A stretch of DNA of 64,000 nt from Leidyana gryllorum EB-2025a (lineage: Eukaryota > Apicomplexa): assembly GCA_048772705.1 (NCBI GenBank), contig JBLWGC010000035.1, positions 248,001-312,000 on the forward strand. The letters are read 5' to 3'. Both the position numbers and the translations under genes were made by a program. The notes under the pieces were generated by a model. That model made no database searches. It was not told where the DNA came from and was given only the letters and a program-made list of their open reading frames with translations. This document shows, piece after piece, positions 20,890-32,162 of this stretch. The number at the start of each line of letters is the position of its first letter. Position 1 is the first letter of the stretch.

Positions 20890-21780
20890 CTAACCCAGGA
20901 TATCGAGACGTTTCTTCAGTACGGGCAGCGTACTGCCAGCCGGAGGTCCCAATCTATTGCCACTGCAGATGGGCGAAACCAATGTGGTTCGAATCTCCCG
21001 GCGGCGAGTCGGATATTCTTCTTCGGCTTGGCTCTTCCGTAAACACTTGTGTCGGCGTTGACGATCACAGTCTCCTGCCGTCGGAGCGTCCAAGTGCACT
21101 CTGTGCGATCTTGCTAGGCTAGGCGGAAGGGCCGGGGGCAGTCCTGGCACAGTCTTGGACACTGTGGAGCCTGTGGAGGCCGAGGAAGCTACCTCCGTTG
21201 GTCTCAGGAAGCTAGCCTGACGAGCAATATATTGTTTTTCGGCTTGCGTCGCCTTCTTGAAAAGCTGGGCCACACTTATGGTGCCATCTATGGCATCAGC
21301 CTGCAAGACGGTGGAGACCGAGGGAGGAAGAAGATGAATGTACGCCCTGCAAGTGATCTGGTGCATGAAGGGGTCTTCAAGCAACCATCTGTAGTTCACT
21401 GTTCCAGTCGGCTGGTCGCGGTTGGCTGCCATACTCAATGCATCGGTGAATTCCAGAATGTACTTGTTTGCTTCCTTCACTGATCGCATGGGAGGTCTGT
21501 TGAACACTTCAGCCACATATAGAGCCAGAAAACTCTGAGTTCCGAACCAATCTCTAAAGAAACTATCGCGTACGTCTCTGTAGGATTTGCCCTGGTAGCT
21601 GAATCGATTGGACATGATACGCGACAGAGGCAGATGCTTGATAAGCTGTGCAATTCGTTCTTCATCAGAATGGATGTCTGCATCACTCAGCGCACGTTCA
21701 AAGCGTAGTAACCATACATCTGTCTCGAATGGGGTCTGCACAGTGAGTGGATCCGTCAAAAGAGCGTGCTGCTTGGTCAT
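20890..21780 (-). mobile_element. Retrotransposon Gag-like ORF, isolated remnant
   Basis: One frame of 296 residues from the ATG at 21780. The segments FETDVWLLRFERALSDADI, IAQLIKHLP and SYRDVRDSFFRDWF follow the pattern of retrotransposon capsid (Gag) helical domains, and KYILEFTDALSMAA continues it. The C-terminal part is basic and shows scattered Cys/His residues but no clean zinc knuckle. No protease or reverse transcriptase follows in the next gene-free bases. It lies between the TLDc gene and the divergent beta-COP gene, only 99 bp from the latter's ATG. Either a decayed element or a domesticated Gag. Confidence 0.55.
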
Positions 21781-21879
21781 GAAGGCTGTCTGGGATCAAG
21801 CACACGTGTTCGATAGCATTAGTATAGGGAGCGCAGAGTGTGGGTGTGGGGAAAAATTTGGTGGCGCCCTCGCGGGATA

Positions 21880-24800
21880 ATGTTGGACACCACCTGCTCT
21901 TTCTACATAAGCAATGCTGCTTACGATGAGGATGTGGACAGTTTGGTAGCCCCGAGCGTGCAGGATATTCAGAAACAGCTGGAAAGCAGCAATGACCAAT
22001 CCAAGATGAAGGTATGAGTGGTTCACCGACACTATGATGCTGGTCAGGGTATGAAAGATCTGCTGTTGTGGAGCCGTAATGCTCCGTTGGACCAAGTGCA
22101 AGCATACCAGCGGTTGTTCATCACTGTCATTCGATTTGTCGCGCCCAGTCGTAACCATCAAGTGCGCAAGCTCGTTCAGTTGTATTGGGAAACAATCGAG
22201 CAAGTGGACGACAAGGGGGAACCCCGGCCCGAAATGATATTGGTCAGGTAGGGGATGCTCAGTAACCACGGCAAATCGCGTGTATCACAGCAACTTCATT
22301 CGAAATGATCTGTTGCACTCCAATGAATATGTGCGTGGAAATTCCCTACGAAGCTTGGCTAAGATGTGTACCGTGAGTCTGCTGAACACCGTTTCGGACT
22401 GCCTACCGGAGAATTTGGTGAGAAGATATCAGATCGCCGAGTGGCATCTCACTAATGTTTGCATTTAGACCCATTCTTACACCTACGTACGACGAAACGC
22501 AGCAATGTGTATTGCTGCCATAGTACAACGACTCGGGCCAGTTTTGCCCCAAACTGTTCCGGAGTTGGAGAAGATGGCTATATCAGAGGAGAACGTGGCA
22601 ACTCAACGTGCAGGCATTTTAGCACTGATCGAGTGTGACCCTGTTCGCGCAACCGAGTTATTCCTGCTGGATGACAGAAACTGCAGCCACTTGGGAGAGA
22701 TGTGCTTGTTGGCGATTGTGCATTTGGTGAAGGTGGTGTACAAGGCGATCTGCCAGACCTTCCCTCCGACACAAGTGTCTATAGCCCTGAACCAAATCAT
22801 CACAAGGGAGCTTCTGATCAGGTGAGATTTGAGAGAGGATGCGCATTCATTTTCACTCCAGTCGTTTGGTTGAGCTTTTGGACGAGAGTACATCCGATGC
22901 ATTGACTTTGGAAGCTGCGACTGCTTTGCTGTGGGTTGGCGGTTATAGTCCGAGTGTGGCGAAGGCTTCGTGCAAAGCGTTAGTGAAGGTTTTGTTGTCT
23001 CAGAAAGACATCAACATCCGGATGGCTGTAATTGACAAATTGATAGCTGTCAGTCGGAAGTGCGTCGGACTGTTGGATGAGTACGTTATTGACATTTTGA
23101 GAGTGTTGTCAAGTCCCTCGGCTGAGCTATGCCAGAAGGTACTTGTCTGTACACTGCCTGTCATCCGCAAGACCAACGTGGCGGCAGCCGTTGGAGTCAT
23201 CAAGGCAGAATTGGTCAAATCGATGGATTTGGCTGCGGAGACGGCGAAGAAAGGCGATACTCAGAAACAACTTGTGAGAGCCATGCGGTACCTGAGTGGC
23301 AAATTCCCCGAGATTGCTGACTCTGTGATCGACCTTCTCCTGGATAGCCTAAGTAAGATTCGCTCGGGATGAACACTAAAGTCGTGCATTCTTAACAGCG
23401 GACACTGACCGTGAAGCTGTGAATCGTGTAGCCCTCTTGGTGCGTGAGTTGGTGGTGACCAACGAGCAACTGCGTCCACGTATCATGGAGAGTTTGATCG
23501 AGGGACTCCCAGAAATGTACTCTGGACGGGCCTTACGACTCGCCATTTGGATCATTGGAGAGCTTTGCAATGATTCCAAGATGAGAGTGAGTAGCTGAAA
23601 CTCGTTGTTTCGCGAATGGCTCTGATTGCAGGCGGATCTCATCGATGCGTTGTACACGATGCTGGCTCCATATCCCTGGAAGAGTCGTCCAGCCGATGCT
23701 GTTCTTTCGGATGGAGAGGATGAGGAGGAAGAAGAGACCCCGGCCGCGCAGGTGGAGGTTACTGTCCGTACTGTCATCCTGCCAGATGGGGCTTATGGAA
23801 CCGAGAATGTGATAGAGTCGGCTCCAACGGGTGGCATACCGCCCACCACTTCGGGGTCCAGTGGCGCTGCCAACGGGAACAGCAATGGGCTGAGACATAT
23901 CATTTGCGACACTACAGAGACACTGTCGGCGTCGGTTGTGGGAGTGGCTCTGACCAAATTAAGCGCCCGTAAAATGAGTGGTGCACCCTATTCGGCCTCG
24001 GAGTACAACAAAGTTTTATTAATGTTGGGTTCAATGATCAAATTCTTCAAGGACGACCCCTACTTTGGGCCCTCAAGTGACGTCGCTCTGCGACTCACTC
24101 AGTGTCTCCGTATCGTTATGCAGAGTTGGGTCGCAGGTGGTACCGCCAAGGTTCCAGAGATGATTCCGATTGATCTTGTCAAGGTGATTGAGGGTGAGAG
24201 GGAGTCCACCATACAAGAAGGACTCAACCTGACTACCGACGGGACGCTTATTGACAACAATCTCGAGAACGCTCTCGGACCAGATGAGGAGATTGCTGAA
24301 CTCGTGAGTGAATCGATAGCTCTGCTCCGCCTTTTACGACTTGGATCCACTCTCAGATGCAATCTAATGTATACGATGTTCTGAGTTTCCGAACACTGAG
24401 TGGGTCGGATGAGGTCATTCCTTCAGAGGCCGCTGTATTCTCGCCTGGACTCAGTACTGAAGACGGCATTCCTTTGGACTACAGTTCCAGTATTGAGCTG
24501 GCTGTCAAGGGAACAAAGTGCGTGGGTGACGTGGCCAAACTATTGTTGAGCCTGTCCCGACCAAACAAGGCTGAGCGTCTGACGGGCAGCAGCGACCCCA
24601 TATATGTTGAGGCGGTGCTTCAGAACAACCATCTGGATGTCATCATGGAGCTTCTCTTGGTCAATCAGACTGATGAGACGCTTCAGAACGTTCAAATATA
24701 TTTGTGTGTGAACGGCGACATCAAGATCATCGAGCGGCCACCTACTGTCACTCTCGACGCTTGGGAAGAGACCACAGTATTCGCCAGTCTCCGTCTGGCG

Positions 24801-25545
24801 AGCACCGAGGTCGGTAAAGTGTTTGGCTACATAGGGTTCGAACGTGGTCGCCATGCGGCAAATAAGGAATATATTACTCTGAGTGTTCTCCCCATCGATC
24901 TCGTGGTGAGTTATGCCGGCAGTGCGGGGCAATGTAATCATCTCTGCCTTCAACAGAGTTGCATCCAACGGGCTTACATTGGTGCTGGAACATTCCGGGC
25001 TTTGTGGCCGGCTTTGGAGTGGGAGAACAAGTTTGTGGTGGAGTTGGATAATGAGGACATGATGGGCTTCCTCCTCCAACTCTTAAAGACGACGAAGATG
25101 ACCGTCGTCGGGTTGTTTGGCGATAGTTCCACTGCGCGACAATTAGCTCAGCTCAAAGGACATAAGTCTATGGATCTCCTCGAAGGTGAGATATCGGGAC
25201 GTTTAGATTCGGAAAGATCCATCTCATTAATGACTCAGACGCAGAGGCCGTAGCCACGGAGAGATACCTGAAGGCTGTGGCTGAGGACAGGAATTTGCAG
25301 CAAATGGCTCAGAGCAAAGTGTTTGCAGTAAATCTCTGTGCTCGCACTCGATTCGGTATGTCAGTTTTGGGGATTCCAGCATACGTCTGATAGGAGAAGA
25401 TGCACTAATGAACCTGTCACTGGAGACCTCTGATGAGGGGAAGGTATCCGGATGCGTTCGGATACGGGCGCGCAAGCAGGGGATTATTGTGAATTTGGGT
25501 AATCTGGTTGCTGCATCTCAGTGTACACAAACTGTGATGGCCTAG
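21880..25545 (+). CDS. COPB1: Coatomer subunit beta (beta-COP)
   Basis: Eleven exons: 21880-22011, 22048-22247, 22291-22417, 22469-22821, 22862-23352, 23399-23586, 23632-24303, 24357-24905, 24957-25185, 25239-25355 and 25394-25545. They give 1069 residues in one frame. The N-terminal adaptin-like HEAT solenoid is clear (NFIRNDLLHSNEYVRGNSLR, HSYTYVRRNAAMCI, IRMAVIDKLI). An acidic linker near residue 520 follows, then the C-terminal appendage with FRALWPALEWENKFVV and VRIRARKQGIIVNLG, both beta-COP hallmarks. It is part of the COPI coat for retrograde Golgi-ER transport. Introns are 36-53 nt. Its TAG stop shares a CTAG palindrome with the stop of the convergent PDI-like gene. Confidence 0.95.
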
Positions 25546-27001
25546 AGCTCTTCTTTGGACTCAGTAGTAGGAGTCGCCTTTTCTGGTGCAGCTGCTGTTG
25601 CAGCGGGAGGACTACGCTTTTCGAATGCTGGAACCTTATTGCCCTTTATCACAGTGAATCGTCCATCACCACTCTCGATCTTCTCTAAGAAGCGAACAAT
25701 GTTCTCACGCGTCGCCGTCTGTCGTCGGATGAGAGGAATAATTACACGGCGAAGGACTCACCTCGTCAAATGGCAGTCTGGAGAATCTCAAACGCTTGTG
25801 AGGATTTATAACCACCAAACTCGGTAAAGTTCGGGTTTCAGAGTCCTCAGTCAGCTTGAACAACTTGGCAAAATTTGGTTCTCGGTCGACATCCATCCAA
25901 CTCCAGTGGAATCCCAGTTTCCGCTCGGCCGGAAACTGATCACTCAAGTCCTCCAGCATTGTGCGTTCGCTGTCCTTCAACTCCCCGCCCGTTGTGAGAT
26001 ACACAGCGCACAATCCCTTGTTCTTCTTGAAGCATACATCATTGTGAGACCCTTTCATCATCTCAGGCACTCGCTGGGTCAGCCTACGAAGGGGAAGAAA
26101 CATTGGATGGACGGCCACTCTGTTTCTCAAGACAACTCACCAAGGACGAGTCTCGGTCAGATTCTGCGGCTCGGGTTCTTTCTCAGTCAGGAAGCCCCCT
26201 CCCTTTACGAACGTCTCTGAATGGACGTTGAGCCACTCGAAAATGTCGTCGAACTTCATCGCTCCTCGATACGTCTCCACATTCTTCAAGCTCATGGTGA
26301 GATCACCTCTCTTTTTGAGAAGAAGAGTGGGCATCTGCTTTACGCGGAACTTTTTGTGCAAAGGATCGCCCAACGCGCCGGAAACGATCGCAAAATTCAT
26401 CCGATCCTAAAGGGTGGTGAGTACAGGTCACACTTGTGTTCGAGCATACCGAGAAGGTGTGTGCGATGGCATTGAACATGGGCGACGCCTTGACTCTCTC
26501 GGTGAAAAGAATTACTTTGGGAATGGAGGGATGATCGCCGACGAAACGAGCCATCTCAGCTTCCTCCTTGACAAGTTGGACCTTGGCTGGCGGAATCATT
26601 TTGGTGACTTGTGTTACAATCTTCTGACGTTCCAAAGGCCCATCATAGCTACGTGCGGGCATTGGTAGCGGTGGGTATAGGCGGACAACATAGTTGGTCT
26701 TATCGTCGAGTTCTGCATCTTCCTTTTTACAGAAAGCCCTGAACTCAGTGCAGTCAACTCCTCCAATATGAACCATTCCCTTGAGCGACTTGGCAACGCC
26801 ATCCCATTCACCGTTGATGAACGTCTTGGCGGCTTTATTGTTCTTATAGAACAGAATTGCTGCCGGGAATCGATCCCGATATTTTGATATCGAAGAGTCA
26901 AAGTTCTTCGGAGTGATTATCTTAATGTCATGTTTCAGTGAGTCGACCAGACTCTCGCGGGCGCAGACGACACTGAGAAGCAATCCCAGCACCCACCGCA
27001 T
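25542..27001 (-). CDS. ER-resident PDI-like protein without CxxC active site
   Basis: Four exons, 27001-26450, 26406-26141, 26083-25762 and 25718-25542, encode 438 residues. A signal peptide (MRWVLGLLLSVVCA) is followed by an a-type thioredoxin domain, IITPKNFDSSIS...FPAAILFYKNNKAAKTF, where the usual CGHC is replaced by NKAA. A second thioredoxin-like domain with the cis-Pro loop (VKQMPTLLLKKRG) and a third helical/thioredoxin-like region follow. The protein ends in KEEL, a KDEL-type ER retrieval signal. The domain order resembles the P5/PDIA6 group, but it should be redox-inactive and act as a chaperone or binding partner. Two of the three introns are exactly 43 nt. ATG chosen for the signal peptide; an upstream in-frame extension has none. 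Confidence 0.85.
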
Positions 27002-27166
27002 CACCAAGACTTTGTAAAAACAGCCCCAATTTTTATCGCACAAACGCGATCAAATTGGCCATGCGATCGCACAGTGTGTGATCTCACGTCAACTGTCATT
27101 CGTGCACAGTCTGCACACATTACCAAAGTGGGAGGTGGGGATTGTACGTGCATATTTTTGTGAGTC

Positions 27167-29638
27167 ATGCGCTTCATTCGATCTCTGTCGGTGCTCTTAC
27201 TCTCGGGGGGCAGCCTGCCAATCTGCTCGTCGACCTCTCTCAGGTTTGACGCCCCTTTTTTGGTATCATGGGTCAATGAGCGAACGAGGGAGGCGGTGCT
27301 ACAGGTCCGAGTGACTAACACTGCCGCCGAGCCTGTGGACGTTGCTTTGAGTTTCAATCAGACTTTTTCCACTGATTCAAGTGCCGTTCCTTCGCCGGGA
27401 GCTTCCGCCTATGTGGAGAGCTCTCGCAGCGTGTCGGCCTTTAGTGCAACTCCTCAGCTCGACTCGGCGGCGGTGGACTCGGCCATTGCCTCCCTCTTTA
27501 CAACCTCGCGAACTTTCGGTGGACCCAAGACGCTTTTGATCCCTATTGCTGAGAATAAGGATGCGATTGCTCAATACGCCCCGCAAGTGATGGACTGTCT
27601 TCGGGAACACGGCGCGCAATGTCAATACACGGCTTGGAGAGCAAACTCAGAATGTCGTCCGGGCGTACGTATCATGCAGTATGTCGGTCTGATCGCTCTG
27701 GACTACGATTGGATTATCTCCAAGTGTTCCCCGGAAGATGTGGCAGCTGACGTGGCTTTCTTGGGGAAATACTTTACTCTCTTAGACGTCGAGCTCGACG
27801 AGCCAGAACCTGAAGATCCTCCCGAGGAGACCACCGAGCGACGCTCTGAGGTCACCGACATGATGGTTGCTCCTTTCGCTGACGCCCGAGCCACCACCCC
27901 GAATGATCCTGACTATAGCCTCCAGTGGCATTTGCAGTATCTGTGAGTCAAACTCATCTCTCTCACGACTCACTCGGAATCGCCCCTCCCTCTGCAGCAA
28001 TATTACTGAGACCTGGAAAGAGATCGGGGAATGGCCCAAGTACTTCAAGCCGTTCGTTGTAGTGGTGGATAGTGGCGTACACTGGGATCATCCCGATTTG
28101 CAAGGCAACTTGTGGGTTAATGAAGCAGAATTAAATGGGAGACCCGGAGTCGATGACGATGGCAATGGGCACGTCGATGATATTTATGGTTGGGTCGCTC
28201 AAGCAGACGGCTCACGCAAGCCAATCGATGCAACTGGACACGGAACACATGTATTGGGACTTATCAGTGCAGTTACGAACAACAACATCGGTGTCTCCAG
28301 TGTTGCCGGACCCCATGTGACAACTGCAATGTGCCGCAGAAGAAATTGGGCCGGCGACGGGTCCAGTTCACACGCGGCCGAATGCAAAAACTGGGCCATG
28401 GCGGTGGGAGCCCACTTTACCACCAACTCGTAAGTGATCCTTCACAAGGCTTTGTGAACATCAAGCCATGGGCCTTCAGGTACGGCTCTTTCTACGACGC
28501 ACCGTACTCAATCTCGAGCACAAAGAGGAGAGTCTACAACGCCATGATGGCACGCAAACAGGTATATCTGACTTCTGCCGGGAATAAGGGAAAGGACTTG
28601 GGGCCGAGGAGAGTGCGGGGATACGCTTACGATTCTTGCTACAATTACCCCTTCATGGTTTCTGTTGCAATGACCACCAAGGACGGTGTTCTCCACGAGA
28701 AGTCCAACTATGGCGAGAACTGTGTGACTTTGGGTGCTCCAGGCCGAAGATTGTGGGCAACAGCCAATCCCGGCCACACATCGGGTGATCTATATGTCTC
28801 CAAGACCGGTACTTCCATGGCCACTCCTGTCGTGGCTGGCATCCTGGCGCTTTGGCTCAATGTCAACCCCTACTTGGATGCCTTTGAGCACAAACGATTG
28901 TTACGCGAATCCACTGTCCCACTCAAGGCTCTCGCCAGACCAGTTACCCTCTTCGGAGGAATACCCAGTCCGCTGGAAGGAGTCAGACTTTTGCGCCCTC
29001 AGACGCTCAGACCCCAAGACGGCAGCCGCTGGGATGACTATCGTTTCAACCTGAGACGTCTGCAGCCGGGCCAATCCACCATATACTATCTGAAAGGACA
29101 ACTTGGAGCGAAGGATGGACCCATCTTGGGAGAAATGATTGCTTACAATGTCGACTTTGCTAAGAATTACGCTGTCAAAGATTTCGCCAAGGTGGCTATT
29201 TCGACTCGCACCACCAAGGAGTCTTTTGATCAGCTCACCGTGGATCATTTCAACCCGACTTGGAATGGTCTGACCACAACGACCACAACGCCTGCGACCA
29301 CTCCCACAACAACCACAACGCCTGCGACCACTCCCACAACAACCACAACGCCTGCGACCACTCCCACAACGACCACAACGCCTGCGACCATTCCCACAAC
29401 GACCACAACGCCTGCGACCATTCCCACAACAACCACAACGCCTGCGACCATTCCCACAACAACCACAACGCCTGCGACCATTCCCACAACAACCACAACG
29501 CCTGCGACCATTCCCACAACAACAGTAGCGACCACGACAACGCCTACACCTACATCTCTCACTACAAAAACGCCTTCCGGAGCCTGCCGCTGTCGAGCGA
29601 GGCCCCAGGAGCGCTCAGTATTCTCTGTCGGTCTGTGA
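27167..29638 (+). CDS. Secreted subtilisin-like serine protease S1 with Thr-rich repeat tail
   Basis: Exons 27167-27942, 27998-28429 and 28480-29638 give 788 residues. A signal peptide is followed by a ~235-residue N-terminal region shared by the whole array (LQVRVTN, VALSFNQTFSTD, LLIPIAENKD, C...HG..C cysteines). TPNDPDYSLQWHL then marks the start of the S8 domain. The catalytic triad is present: Asp in VVDSGV, His in GHGTH, Ser in GTSMATP, plus the oxyanion Asn in TSAGN. A C-terminal beta domain follows. The last ~95 residues contain eight 30-nt repeats coding TTTTTPAT(T/I)P, a mucin-like stalk, and no hydrophobic anchor, so the protein is probably released. First gene of the array; divergent from the PDI-like gene. 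Confidence 0.92.
29282..29525 (+). repeat. Eight 30-nt coding tandem repeats (Thr/Pro-rich)
   Basis: The core CCTGCGACCA recurs eight times at exact 30-nt spacing inside S1. The first three units encode ATTP and the last five encode ATIP, from a single C-to-T difference, which points to expansion from two slightly different founders. Open frames on the other strand and in other frames here are repeat shadows. Confidence 0.95.
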
Positions 29639-29802
29639 GTTTAGGGTGCGACAGGAGACACAAGTTTATTTAGTGTGCACACAAATCGAGTATTGAGGTA
29701 GTGGCTAACGTATTTTTGCCGCATTCAAAGACACCCAAATTAGTTGATCTGTGAGGTGATCAGTCCGTGCCCACCGGAGTCGTGTCTCCTTGTAATATTT
29801 CG

Positions 29803-31942
29803 ATGAGGTCCTTTCGGTTTCGGTCGTTATTCGTGGTGCTATCGTGTGCACTCATTCCTAGATGTTCAGCCAGAACACTGCAATTTGACGCACCGTTTCT
29901 GATTGCTTGGGTCAATGAGCAGACCAAGGAGGCGGTACTGCAGGTGCGGGTGACCAACCCAACCACCGAGATACTAGACATCGCCCTCAGCTTCAATGCC
30001 ACTTTTCCATCCGACGCGACGGCAGTGCCGTCACCAGGAGACTCTTCATATGAAGAGACATCTAGAACCGCAGTTCGCACCAGTGACAAACTATTGGACT
30101 CTGGAACAGTGGATGAGGTTATTGCGACCCTGTTCCGGAACGCTCGCAGCGCCACCGCACTGAAAACACTTGTAATTCCAGTTGAGGAAAACGTGGAAGC
30201 GATAGCGAAATCTGCGGAAACAGTTCTTAAGTGTCTGAAAGAACACGGCTCCGATTGCAGATACCATGGCTGGCGCAAGAACTCAAAGTGTCGGCCAGGT
30301 GTCCGTATCATGCGCAACATAGGTCTCATTGCCCTTGATTACGATACGGTGATCTCTGATTGCACCCATGAAGACGTAGCAGGAGATATAGCCCTATTGC
30401 AAGAGTATTTTACATTGTTGGATGTCGAATTGGATGAGGAGGAATTCGACGATGAGCCGGTCAGTCCCGTGCGGAAGCTCGAGACGGATCCGGTTGCGCC
30501 TTTTGCGGGGAAGGCCGGTACGACCCCTAATGATCCGTTCTTCCGTGCCCAGTGGCACTTGAATTATCTGTGAGTATACACCCAATATGCAATCGAGTTG
30601 ACACGACTTCTTTTTTCCCTCACTTGCAGGAATATCACCGAGACTTTTGCAGAGATCGGCCGATGGCCGGGCTACTTCAAGCCCCTCGTGGTGGTTATCG
30701 ACAGTGGGGTGGATTATGACCATCCGGACTTGCGAGAGAACCTCTATCTCAACGAAATCGAGTTCAATGGGAAACCGGGTGTCGACGACGATGGCAACGG
30801 GCATATCGACGACATCTATGGTTGGGTCGCCAAGTCAGACGGTTCTCAGAAGCCGATCGACGCTAACGGCCATGGTACCCATGTTTTGGGTATTGTTGGC
30901 GCAACGACCGGCAACAGCGTTGGTGTCGCGAGTGTGGCAGGCCCGCATGTGACCACTGCTATGTGCCGTAGGAGAGACTGGACTGGCAGCGGGACCAGCT
31001 CCAACGCCCAAGAGTGCAAGGAATGGGCCATGGCCATTAATGCCCATTTCACCACGAATTCGTAAGTTTGAGAGAATTGGTGATCGGTTTGACGAGACTC
31101 ACAGGTATGGCTCGTCATACGACGAGCCGAGAAAGATCAGCAGTGCGAAGAAACGAGTGTATGACGAGATGATGAAGCGCAAACAGGTGTATCTCACCTC
31201 GGCAGGCAATAACGGTCGTGATCTCGGGCCAGAGAAGATCGAGGGATACTACTACGACCCGTGTCATAACTATCCTTTCATGGTTGGGGTGGCGTACATG
31301 AACGAGGAGGAAGAGTTGGCAAATAAGAGCAATTATGGCGAGAACTGTGTCACGCTGGCAGCGCCAGGCTCTGAGGTATTATCGACCGCAGATCCGGACT
31401 CTACCCTGGGTGAGCAATATGTGTTCCAGAGTGGAACCTCAATGGCTACGCCCGTGGTGGCTGGTATCCTGGCTTTGTGGCTCAACGTTAATCCCTATCT
31501 GGACGCGTACGAGCACAAGAGACTGCTGCGCGAGTCTATTGTACCGCTGCCTGCTGCCGCCCGCCCCAAAACCCTATTTGGAGGTGTGCCCAGCCCGTTG
31601 GCAGGGGTCAGACTACTTCGGCCCACCACGCTGAAGCCTGAGGACGGAAGTCGTTGGGATGACTTGCGCTTCAATCTTAGACGACTGTTGCCGGGCCAAT
31701 CTACGACTTACTATCTGAACGGAAAAATAGAGGATGTCGATGCTAATCTTGGCGAGATCATTGCATACAATGTTGACTTTTGGAGCAACTACCGTATCAA
31801 AGACTTCTCCACAGTCCCAATTCAAGTCCGCGTAACCAACAATACGTTGAGAAATCTCAGCATCGATGAGTTTAATCCCACTGTTGTTGATCTGAGAGTG
31901 GGCTCCCAGATCGCGGCCAAGAAGTCTCTCAGATCCCAATGA
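29803..31942 (+). CDS. Secreted subtilisin-like serine protease S2 (no C-terminal anchor)
   Basis: Exons 29803-30569, 30630-31061 (432 nt) and 31105-31942 give 678 residues. The start is the ATG that opens a signal peptide (MRSFRFRSLFVVLSCALI); an in-frame codon upstream lacks one. The triad is intact: Asp in VIDSGV, His in GHGTH, Ser in GTSMATP, with Asn in TSAGN. The protein ends soon after the C-terminal beta domain with a short Lys/Arg-containing tail, lacking both the Thr-rich stalk of S1 and the hydrophobic tails of S3-S7. It is therefore probably soluble and secreted. An N-glycosylation-type LNIT lies at the junction to the protease domain. The upstream box found before other members is not evident here. 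Confidence 0.92.
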
Positions 31943-32133
31943 CAGCCCGCAATCTTAGTGACCACGCAGATGTCCCACTTACACCATCAATGATTTTGGA
32001 GAAGTGCCGCAGAGTACTGTGCTCAAGTTTCGACCTTCAATCCAAGCAATGAGACTTTCGTAAGAGTCCCCAACCTCTTTCTGTGTGTCTAAGTTTGTGT
32101 CATCCGTGCTCCCAGGCCCTAACACTTTGTTGA

Positions 32134-32146
32134 GGGGGCTGCATGT
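32134..32146 (+). promoter_or_regulatory. Conserved upstream box (S3 instance)
   Basis: GGGGGCTGCATGT, ending 16 nt before the S3 ATG. Confidence 0.5.
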
Positions 32147-32162
32147 GTGTTGCTGCACGACG

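Noticed and set aside
29282-29525. Regular 30-nt repeats that could suggest a CRISPR-like array
   Set aside because: There are no unique spacers; the repeats are contiguous, coding and Thr/Pro-rich, in a eukaryotic gene.
29245-29673. Long open frames in other frames and on the minus strand over the S1 Thr-rich repeat
   Set aside because: They follow directly from the 30-nt period, which is a multiple of three, and have no codon pattern or family of their own.
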